The notes beneath the pieces are model-generated. The model did no database searches. It was not told where the DNA came from and worked only from the letters and a program-made list of their open reading frames with translations. From positions 434,001-498,000 of the forward strand of contig OX337236.1 in assembly GCA_946965045.2 (NCBI GenBank): a stretch of 64,000 nucleotides of DNA. Direction: 5' to 3'. Numbering within the stretch: the first letter of the stretch is position 1; every line of letters begins with the position of its first letter. Both the position numbers and the translations under genes were made by a program. Below are positions 8,226 to 17,700 of this stretch, in pieces. This DNA comes from Epithemia pelagica. Lineage: Eukaryota; Bacillariophyta; Bacillariophyceae; Surirellales; Surirellaceae.

Positions 8226-10883
8226 TTAGAGGTGTGCGGGATTGGTCCCATTGGTAGATAAGGACGGAGGACCGCCTGCCCCGAAAGCGGCCGAATACGT
8301 AAACTGCGAAATGAGAATATTCCGACGTTCCCGTGGTAAGATCTTGGTGAAAAGATCAGCGATGTTGGATTCAGTATCTTCCTTGCCCACACGGATAATA
8401 GATGCCGCTGCTGCCTCGCGTACCGAGTGGTAGTTGATAGCATTGTGCCTCTTGCTCAAGACTGAAGACGGGAGACTCGTGTTTTTCACGACACCCCGGT
8501 TGTCACAGAGAACACTCGCCGGACCAACCAAAGGAACCCCAAACATCCGAAGTTTGTACCGTAATGCGACGATCATTTCCTTGGCGATACGAAGCGCGAC
8601 AAATTCGCTGCCAAAACTTGAAGTCTCAACGGTATTTTGCCTCTTGGAGTACCACAAGATGGGAGCATTTTGCACAAAGATGAGTATACCGGTGTGAGAT
8701 CGACGAGTGACAACGTTTCCAGCATGGTCAGCATCCACGAAACATGTGATACTGACAGGACGCCCCAATGGTGGAGGCATTTTACTTGGAATCTCCTCGG
8801 CAACTTCGCCGTAAAACTCTTTCCAATCGTCAATTGGCACTTGGGGAAAACATGACTCATCCAGCACCACGTCCTTTGGATCAAAGACCAGCTTCAGCTT
8901 CGAGTGCGACTTGAGGAAAGCAAATATGTGATAGACTGCCTCCAAGTGACCGACCCTCGGGTTTGCCAAGAATTGTGAAAGAATGGACACTTCCAAGTAG
9001 ATGTCCACTCGCCCAATCTCCACGGCCCAACGTAACACACCAATCAACTGTTGATACCGCGACGTTAATGCTGCGTTGAGTTCTGGGGTTGTGTCCAACT
9101 CCGGCTTGTAAGAAGAGACAACCGGTACCTTGGCCGTCGTTTTAAGGTGTTTCCCGTCCCCGTCTTCCTTGAGAAGATCTTCCACGATTCGAATCGCGTT
9201 GGCGACATATTTTTCACTGGACATGCCCCATGCCCATGACCCGCTTGGCAAGTTGTGTTTATATATCTGAGCGCCGAGATACACTGTTGGCTCACCCACG
9301 CTCCCTGCTTTGATCTTGTAATGTTTATCAATCTCGTCAAGTACCGGATGCGGATCTTCGCTTACCAATAGTATGTCATCCACATAGACTAATATGATCT
9401 CATAATATTCCTCTCCCAAGCTTCTCCTCGCCTTCCTCCGTAGGACACATGGATCCGCTTGGGTGTCAATGAAACCCATATCATAAAGGGTCACCATGAG
9501 CGTGGCCCGCCAACTTGCACCGGAGGATTTCAACCCGTATAGGGCCCTTACCATGACACAGACCTTTCCCTGAAACTCGTTCCCCACTTCCGGACCCCCA
9601 TGAAACCAAATCTTCTCTCGACATGGCGCATTCAAGTAGGCATTACCTATATCACACGCGAGTACCTTTAGCCCATTGAGTGCGGCAATGAGGAAAGCAA
9701 TCCTGATTGAGTCTCGGCTGACGACGCTCGAGTAGGTCAGGCTTGACGGCGCGTCAGTCATATGCCCCCCTGCCACGAGCCGTGCCTTCCTGGTAAGATC
9801 CATTTTTATGTCAAAAACCATATGACATTTAATTTCCGTATACCCGATGAGCTGCCGCCCTGCCCGTACCTCTTCTAGATCCAGATCGTCCCTCGCTTCC
9901 CATGCTACCTTCACTACCCTGAGCTCCTTGTCTATCGCATCCCTCCAGAAGGTAGTTCCAGTTACCCCATCAATCTTTAGTGCCTCTTCAACCGAATGGG
10001 GTAGCTTTATCCCATATTTCTCCGTGGTCTTCCAATATTTCTTCTTCACTTTCTTCACCATCCGACGCATATGGTTTAGCGTCTGTGGCACCCACCACTT
10101 GAATGCTGGTTCTTCCACTAGCCCTTGTGCGACCGCGTACTCTGCCAACTCGACTGCGTACCCATTTTTCGCGTCCCTAAGAGGTATCCACATTTGCGTC
10201 CCGTCTCGACATTCGACAGCTATTTCCCATCCTTTCGTCGTTTTCTTCGGGTGCCGATTCCCGTTCTGTCCCACATGGTATCCGTCCTCGATGGCCACAG
10301 CGTCCCCGTTTTTCCTGTGACCGACGATCTCCTGTATAACGACGTATCTCTTTCCCTCCGTGTCCAGCTGTGAATAGAGATTTTCCGCCACCAAGTTGGC
10401 AGTGTATTCCTGTATCACGCCACCAGGAAAGCTTACCTGGTACGTTCTTGTGTCGAATTTCGGGTTTCGATTGAACTTTCCTACTGGCTTGCCATCTAAC
10501 CCTTTTTGCCGTTTTTCCACTGTGCCAAACATCTGCTCACCTCCCATCTCGACTTGTATCTGTGCTCCGATGTACTCGTCGTATCCTTCCCCGTGCAAAT
10601 CGGCCTCATCTGTCTCCTCGACGATCATGTCACCATATTCGTCGTCCGTTGGGACGATCCCGACACGTCCCCGTCTTTCCTCTTCCGGTTCTACATCCTC
10701 GAGATAACCCGGCCCATTTCCTTCTTCATCGGTGAAATTCTGATCGTCTAACCTCTCCTCAACAATCAACTTGAATTGTTTGACCCTTTCGGCAATGTCT
10801 GGCTTTCCCATATCTTCTTCCGTGACATGTTGCACCGTTGTCCGAGCAATCACCTTTCCCCCTTTGTCAAGATCCAGTAGCAA
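8226..10883 (-). CDS. Outer element Pol, C-terminal part: linker modules, reverse transcriptase, RNase H
   Basis: This is the downstream half of the outer polyprotein. The frame is one base back from the upstream half (10850-14016) and overlaps it by 34 bases, with no ATG, so it depends on frameshifting or records a lost base. In order: IN-RT linker with two small modules (~10590-10115; the second, with KGWEIAVECRDG and TQMWIPL, looks chromodomain-like); reverse transcriptase with DIGNAYLNA, ALYGLKSSGASW and active site YVDDILLV (about 9373-9384); RNase H with CFVDADHAGN, ETSSFGSEF, LCDNRGVV and SNIADLFTK. The C-terminus stops 46 bases before the 3' LTR. It replicates the element within virus-like particles. 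Catalytic residues look intact. Confidence 0.88.
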   Translation of the reverse strand: MLLDLDKGGKVIARTTVQHVTEEDMGKPDIAERVKQFKLIVEERLDDQNFTDEEGNGPGYLEDVEPEEERRGRVGIVPTDDEYGDMIVEETDEADLHGEGYDEYIGAQIQVEMGGEQMFGTVEKRQKGLDGKPVGKFNRNPKFDTRTYQVSFPGGVIQEYTANLVAENLYSQLDTEGKRYVVIQEIVGHRKNGDAVAIEDGYHVGQNGNRHPKKTTKGWEIAVECRDGTQMWIPLRDAKNGYAVELAEYAVAQGLVEEPAFKWWVPQTLNHMRRMVKKVKKKYWKTTEKYGIKLPHSVEEALKIDGVTGTTFWRDAIDKELRVVKVAWEARDDLDLEEVRAGRQLIGYTEIKCHMVFDIKMDLTRKARLVAGGHMTDAPSSLTYSSVVSRDSIRIAFLIAALNGLKVLACDIGNAYLNAPCREKIWFHGGPEVGNEFQGKVCVMVRALYGLKSSGASWRATLMVTLYDMGFIDTQADPCVLRRKARRSLGEEYYEIILVYVDDILLVSEDPHPVLDEIDKHYKIKAGSVGEPTVYLGAQIYKHNLPSGSWAWGMSSEKYVANAIRIVEDLLKEDGDGKHLKTTAKVPVVSSYKPELDTTPELNAALTSRYQQLIGVLRWAVEIGRVDIYLEVSILSQFLANPRVGHLEAVYHIFAFLKSHSKLKLVFDPKDVVLDESCFPQVPIDDWKEFYGEVAEEIPSKMPPPLGRPVSITCFVDADHAGNVVTRRSHTGILIFVQNAPILWYSKRQNTVETSSFGSEFVALRIAKEMIVALRYKLRMFGVPLVGPASVLCDNRGVVKNTSLPSSVLSKRHNAINYHSVREAAAASIIRVGKEDTESNIADLFTKILPRERRNILISQFTYSAAFGAGGPPSLSTNGTNPAHL

Positions 10884-13800
10884 AGGTCACTCCCGATTCG
10901 ATGCGCAATCCCTAACCAGTATCCCAGCTGCACGAGATCGTCCGCTGCATCTGTTTTGGCATTGTTGTGAAACCACACGAGGTCATAGAAGGAAAAATCA
11001 ATCCACTCCGAGATGTCCGGTGTATCTCCTGAGAGTCGTTCTAAGCCGGAACGGCCGTCATGTCCCCGGGCGACTCGACTGAGTACACCGGCCTCGTAAA
11101 CAAGACCATAGTCCCAAAGCCTTCTTGGGACATGAAGATCCATGGCACGTCTGTGCCACCTCTGTTTGAGCAACCCGATCTCGCGTTCGGCACGGTGATT
11201 TTGTTTTCCCGTATTGCGCTCTGTCCAGTGCATGTCAATACGATGCATGCGGACCAATTTCTGGAACATGGTGGATTCACCAACCTGCTCTCCGGCCATA
11301 TCTGCCGTCATCTTGTCGGGTATGCCGACTTCATCAATGAACCTTGCAAGCGCTTGCCCGACATGTGCCTTGCTGACCATGGGATAAACCGAGGTGAACT
11401 GCCCGTCGGTGAAGACTTGGGCACACTTGTTCCCTGACAGCGAAGTCGTTTTCGAAAATAGAGTGTCCGTATAGATACGCGTTTGCAATCTGTTACGATG
11501 TAGGGCTAAGTTATCCACGCGGTATCGTCGTGTGATAGGCGAGATAGCCGTCCGGATCCCCTGTTGGGTGGTTACTCGGAGGGTAGCCCGAGCCGAATCG
11601 AGTCCAATGCGCCACTTGCGACTGAGTGATTCCGGTGTGACTGCCCCATGTCGCGTGCTCTCCACTTGCTTGACACGCGGACGAGCGGCCAGCTCGCGGT
11701 TGATTCCTTGAGGTACCAGAGCAGCCGAGATCGCTCCGACCCCGGCCATGCCCATGTCATGCGTCTCGAGGTACGGACTGTCCCCTTTTTGCAACAAGTC
11801 TACCGTATGGGGATCCCATTTTTCCTGCCGAGTAAGGACGACCGACGGCAAACTCTCGATGTCTTGAGGACTGGGTGCCCGGGACTCAAAATACACCGTC
11901 GTTCCGCGTAGCTGAAACGGAATGTGGAACCCATCGATCCATATCCCAAACCCTTCCTTGTCCTGCCGCGTCGGGTCATCTCGGACGTCATGCCCCGCGT
12001 GGCGCACCTGATTTTGATTCAATAAGGATTTGTCTAATCTGTTACCGAACCACAGCATCTGATGACCAATAATCACAATTTCCATCCCAGACTTCCGATC
12101 CCTCACCACCGTTGCACATGTCGCGACTGGGACGGATGTTGCCCCCACTTGATTGCCAGCGAAATCATTCACTGTGCATTCCATGCCAGTTGTCTCCACC
12201 AAGGTCCAGTTGCGTCCAGCGCAACACGTATCTGCCATGGTATCCATTTCGTTTCTGCCAGTCTCTCCCCCGGATCCTTGCTTCAACAACCAACCTTTCT
12301 CCACCTTCCCGACCCGTCTCTGCGGACCACAATTCACTACCGATATGCCATGGCGGCTACTCCCCGAATCGTCCCCATAAGCCCCGTTCCCGAACCTTCT
12401 CCCATTGGTGCTTCCGCGCTCTCCCTGAGTATTGCCGTCACTTCCCCTATTGCCGTCACTTCCCCCATTGCCCCCGCTGGTGGTGCGATTCCCCTCGTTG
12501 GTGATATCCGTGATGACGGATTGGTTCTCCATTTGAATTTCGGCGACCCCACGGCCTCCACCATGTCGTCCACCACCATGTCCTCGTACACCGCGACCAC
12601 GTCCCCGGCCACCGAAAGTACGGCCGCCACCACGACCGCCCTGTGCTCGAACACGTTCCCGTTCCTGATGGATGTAAGCTTGGCCACTGGGACCTAACAA
12701 GTTCATTTCTTGGCTTGAGAATCGGCGGGTGACATCAGTCACGTCCACGCCAAAGAAGGTGTAAACGCCATTGTTCTGCTCAAGGCCAGTAAAATTGCGC
12801 GGCCGATTACTTGATGTGGCTTCCGAAACAAAGCGGTGACGCCCTTGGTTGCGACGGTTCCCGACAGCGACATCCGGGTAGATGTCAGATATCTCTCGAG
12901 AGATATACGCAATAGCCCCTTGAAGATCGGTCCGGTGGTTGCTTCGAACGTACGATTTAATCACAGCGAACTCTGCTGTCGCCACCTTCATATTATCGAT
13001 GAGAATCTTGACCTGGTTCGCCGTAGACCGGCGATTTGGGGTGCTATCCAACGTCCGAAAAGCACGCAATAGTTGTGCCGAGTACGAGTCAAAGCTAAAT
13101 ACACGTTCGTTTTGATAGACCACCGTTTCTAAAATAGCTTCAGCCTTGGAGATGCGACGTTCCTTCTGTCCCCCCCCATCGAAATGATCGACCAATGCCA
13201 TCCATGCGCGTCGACCATCTTGTGAAGCCTGGAAAGGCTGAATCCACGTCGCAGGTTGATCCTTGACAAGGTCACTCAATAGGCGAAACACTTCCTTGTT
13301 GTCTTCTTTGAAGTACGGCCCACCTAGAGGGTAGCTATAGAGCTCTTGTTCCCTAGTGCTTGCAAAGACATGGGTAGGCGCTAAATCGGGACGAATCACG
13401 TAGTCCAATGGTGCCTTCTGTTTTCCATAGATATGCGATAGGTAGGTTGGGAACTCTTGACTCCAATCCTCCCAGTCTTCTTCCTTGAGGGCAGAGGGCT
13501 TAATATCAGGTGCAGAGGATTTCTCCGACTGGATCTCCATTGCGTCCAGGGATTCGGCTAGGACAGCAGTTGTGAAGTCTCCGTAGTTAAGCGGACGGCC
13601 TTGACGACGCGCTCTGGCGGACCAGAAGCACATTCCTTGAATGTTCTTTACGACGCTTGAAGGAATCGCCACGTTGTGCGGGTACGGGCGCTTTTCCAGC
13701 CTCGACACCAGTTGGGTCACGTCATCCGATGTCATTCTTCCATATGACTCTAGGGTGTTAAGGCGTTCGGTATGTTCCAGGGCGTATATTTCGAAAGGAT

Positions 13801-14016
13801 TCGCGCCACATACACTAAGTGCCATTCCCACAGCAGAGAGGGGTGGTGGTGGTGCTGGAACGCCTGGAGGTATTCCACCTCCTCCTCCTCCTCCAGCGCC
13901 ACCACCGCCTGCTCCTCCTCCTCCGCCTCCAGCGCCGCCGCCTGCACCTCCTCCTGCACCTCCTCCTGCACCTCCTCCTGCACCTCCTCCTGCAGCACCG
14001 CCGCCGCCTCCGCCTC
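10850..14016 (-). CDS. Outer element Gag (3' part), protease and integrase
   Basis: The open frame continues upstream to 14155 only by reading into the inner LTR, so element coding is taken to begin at 14016, where it joins 22401-22793 across the insertion. It starts with a long glycine/alanine tract, then a Gag-like region with LEKRPYPHNVAIPSSVV and TWIQPFQASQDGRRAW. An RGG-box stretch (GGRGRGRGVRGHGGGRHGGG) appears in place of a CCHC zinc knuckle. The aspartic protease motif is ADTCCAG (near 12230). The integrase core has YTDTLF, TADMAGEQ and NHRAEREIGLLKQRW as the D, D and E segments. It ends in CYWILTKGER and then a stop, just after the AAAGGGG heptamer. It is non-functional as Gag here because of the insertion. 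Confidence 0.85.
10859..10865 (-). promoter_or_regulatory. Candidate -1 frameshift heptamer AAAGGGG
   Basis: Read on the minus strand in the frame of the upstream ORF, the site is A-AAG-GGG, which satisfies X-XXY-YYZ. A -1 slip moves ribosomes exactly from the integrase frame into the reverse-transcriptase frame and gives ...LTKGGKVIAR, the expected copia junction. Loss of one G from a run of six would give the same result, so programmed use is unproven. Confidence 0.35.
14012..14016. repeat. Target-site duplication GCCTC (left) of the inner element
   Basis: GCCTC directly precedes the inner LTR at 14017 and recurs at 22401-22405 after the other LTR. The 5-bp length is typical of copia integration. 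Confidence 0.93.
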
Positions 14017-14799
14017 TGTTACAATTCTTTCTGAATCGTAGGGACATTGATGCTCGGTAGAGCAGACAATCAGGTAGGTCACCAACCGATACAAGCTTCT
14101 CAGGGTCAGAGAAGCAAGCAAGTCGAAGTCTATCAGAAGGATAGTCGGGACACAAAAGAGGATGTGATAAATGGTGATATTGTTAGATTGTGTGTTGATT
14201 ACTACGATAGGTCTACGTGAAATGTTCGGTCCTGCCAAGGGTCATGTGTCATAGGTTCTTGGCGGCAACAGGTTTGGAATAGTTGGAGTCGATTCATGTG
14301 ATGTATATGACATGTATATGTGGGTGGATAACATATACAGGGTCAACAGCTCTTGCTTTGAGTTGGCATAGTTGTTTTCATGGCGCGCAGCTTGTTGACA
14401 ATTTGGAGATTGTGGGAATGGAAATATGGTCTCGCGTGATCGTGTGTCGTGCTTGGGATACTTAGACCGTTGGATCGGATAGATGCCGATAGCGCTCGGA
14501 TGTCGCTTGGGCGCGCTCGATGATTTCGGGCGCGTATGCTTAGGGCGTTAGTATAATGTCCGAGCAACGGCCAAATTTATGTCCGTTGTAATACCGCACG
14601 ACCCAGTTTAGTCTTGAGAGTGAGTTCGTCAATCTATTCTCACTTTTCATGATTTGCGAAGAAATATAGGTCGATATAGCGCGAAGCTAGGGAACATAGC
14701 TCGAAGCTAGATGGCATGATGCGATAGCACGAGGCTATGTGACATGGGGAATCGATGAGATGTAGAATCTAACCACCATAGACGGTGAGAATTCTAACA
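14017..14799 (-). repeat. Inner element 3' LTR
   Basis: This 783-bp repeat is identical by eye to 21618-22400. Its edge supplies the gag-pol stop: the last codons TGT TAG are the first six bases of the LTR read on the minus strand. It contains local repeats of the type AGCkCGAAGCTAG near 14680-14710. Small ORFs within it appear in both LTR copies and are not genes. Confidence 0.95.
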
Positions 14800-17700
14800 C
14801 TCCCCACAACTCGTCGTTTCAGCCTTGTCATCATTGGATTTGTTGAGGTCTTGAACTTCTCCTTTCCAAAACAACAATGGCTTGAGCATGGGCCAAATAG
14901 ATACGAAATCCCAATGTTTGCTAAGGATATCGGCAGGGTTGGTCTTTCCATCTTTCCAGTAGAATGCAACATACTTTGCTGCGATGGCTTCACGAACTCG
15001 GTGGTATGACAGAAGATGGTGTCTCTTGGATAGTATGGAATGAGGAACGGTTGCATTGAGCACAACAGATCTGTTATCTCCGTACATGTAACTTCGCTCT
15101 CGGATAGGTACTCCAAGGTAGCGGAGAGAATGTCGTAATTCTGTAATCTGATCTATTGCTGTCCTTGCAGCCACAAACTCGGATCCATAGGTAGCAGTTT
15201 CCACCGTGCTCTGTCTCTTGCTGTACCAATCAATAGGTGTTCCGTTCAACAAATGTAGAACAGCAGTGACGGATTTACCAGTGACTATGTCATGCATGAG
15301 ATTGGCATCAACATAATGAGTTGTGGTAACATAGCGGCCAAGAGGTGTTGGGCAGTCTTCAGGAATACGTTCACTTGCATTCGAATAGACAGTGCGAGTC
15401 CAATCAAATTCTTGGGTAGGAAGACTTGAATAATCAGGCTCTCCAATCCTAAATCTGATTGCGCCTTCTGGGAGATGTGCAAGGTATCCATAGATACGCT
15501 TGGCTCTATCAAGATGTCCTTTCCTCGGAGCAGCACGAAAGCGTGATAGTGTCATTGTAGCGGTGAAGACGTCGAAACGACCAATAGTGATCACCCATTG
15601 GAGTTGTCCAATCAGAGTTTGGAAATGGTTAGTACCTTCTTCATCAAGGAGCTCAGAATCATCCAATTCAGGATGGTCTCCACCAATAAGAGGTGTTTTG
15701 GCTTTCTTGGGTTTCTCCTTGAAGATTCGTTCGAAAGTGTCCATCATCTTACCAATGTAGCGTCTTGGATCTGCTACTAACGTTCCATCAGAATCCTTGG
15801 TGTAACAACATCCCAAGTGAAAATCAATAGGTCCATCTCCTTTGAGTTTGAAGTTGTATTTCTCCTTCAGGATCTTGCAGATATTCCCAGGATCAGTAGA
15901 AATAATGGCTAAGTCATCAACATATACGGCAATGTATTCGTAACAATCTTCTCCAGGTGCCTTCCTCATCCAGATATCCGGATCTGCTTTGCTTGGTGAA
16001 AATCCCATGTCTGTCAAAACATCGAATAAGACATCATGCCAGCGTGCGCCTGATGACTTCAATCCATAAAGTGCCTTGTATATAATCAGGATGTGACCTT
16101 CTAATTGCTTGAATTCAGGTCCTGCGACAATGAAAAGTTTCTCCCCTGTCAAGGCTTCCAGATATGCGTTTCCAATATCTGCTCCCCATATTTCCAAGTC
16201 ATTCAAAGTACCCAGGAATAAGGCAATGCGGAGGTTGCGAATGGAAACAACACCTGAATAGATTGTCTCAACAGGTTCTTTTGTGAGATGTCCATCTGCG
16301 ACAAGTCTTGCTTTATGTCGTCCATCATGTTTTACGTCAAAGACAAGATGTACACGTATCTTATGATATCCTTCAGGTGCATTGGATACTTTCCCTTTAA
16401 TGAAGATGGCTTTCCCAAAATCCTTGAATGTCTTGTAGGACTGGATCTGTGACAATTCTAATTCTGTTGCATCTTGCCACTTTGTGTTGCCATGTTGTTT
16501 ATCAAGAGCGACAGCTTCCTCATAATTGCGTGGTACTTGGAATCCAAACTTATACTTGACGGAATGGTGAACTTGTTTAATCCTTGACTGTTTGGCTGCT
16601 CGAATGAGACGTTTGCTTGTTTTGACATAACGTTTCAAATGCTTCCATCCAGGTTCGTTGAGTAAATCATGTTTCTTTCCATAAATTGCTACAGTGATCG
16701 GATCATCATTGGCGATGAGTGATAAAGGTTCATAGGTAGTCTCCCCAGTTTCCCAATCAACAAGCAAATTATATTTGCTCCCCTTGTAATCTGGATCAGT
16801 TGTGTTCAGTGGGCCTTGATGGGCAATGACGTCCCTGAACCTGAAAAGATTATCTCCAGAGGTTTGAGCTTGGTTATCTCGTTCGATATACTCCATGAGT
16901 TGATTATAGGATATCATCTCATCAACATCAGAATTTGTCTTTCGGTAGATGTACTTGACACGTTCTTCCTGTTTCGTTGCTTCTTCATTAAGATCAATGA
17001 CTCGTTTGATGACACGTGCACGGTGTCGCTCCCCATTTTCTTCTGTGTCGCATAGGAATGTGCGTCCTATCATGTCGTCAAAATCGATCGTGGGTATTGG
17101 TTTGGATGGATCTTCACTATCACTGCGAATGAAGACAGTGTCAGCTTGCTTATCATTGTCATCCTTCTCAGACGAATCCTCCCCTGAAGGTCGATCCACA
17201 CGTAGGTTAGGTGTAGTGGATTCAACACGGCGAACGGCAGAACGGTAGATGATCTGGTTATCCTGGGTGAGAATCTTCCAAGTAAAAGAATCACCAACGT
17301 TGTGAGCAAAACCAACCCAGTGGCCAAGTTTCTCATCAGAAGAAGATGGATATGAACCGGAAGTGGGTTCAGCGGGGTCGACACGGTAGTAAACCTCATC
17401 CCAGAAAGGAAAGAACAAGAGATGAGTAATGTCGGGTGGGCGTCCGGAGAGAGCCTCAAGAGGAGTGCGACCGGAGTGGGTGGGTGATGACGTATGGTTC
17501 AATAAGTCACAGACATACTCAAGGCAAAGAAGCCAGGTGTTGGCAGGGCAACCAGTGGCATTCATGAGAGCGTTGGTCATACGTTTAACGGTCTGGTAAC
17601 GGTTTTCAGCCTTATTCTGGTGTTGATGATAAGGTTCGGATCGATACTCCCCAATAAGCAAAGTGCGAAGAATGTCTTTAACCTTTTGAGAGATGAGGGA

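Noticed and set aside
12062-12697. 211-codon plus-strand ORF opposite outer Gag/protease
   Set aside because: It is antisense to an RGG-rich and Ser/Gly-rich coding region with no domain of its own.
13819-14060. Plus-strand ORFs with Pro/Ser/Leu repeats opposite the glycine tract
   Set aside because: They are antisense of the GGN-rich Gag tract; low complexity explains the open frames.
14017-14155. N-terminal 46 codons of the long frame 10850-14155
   Set aside because: They are encoded by the inner LTR (the same peptide appears at 21618-21756), so the join to outer Gag is an accident of insertion.
14283-14465. 60-codon ORF present twice (also 21884-22066)
   Set aside because: It lies entirely in the LTR and is duplicated only because the LTR is; no coding features.
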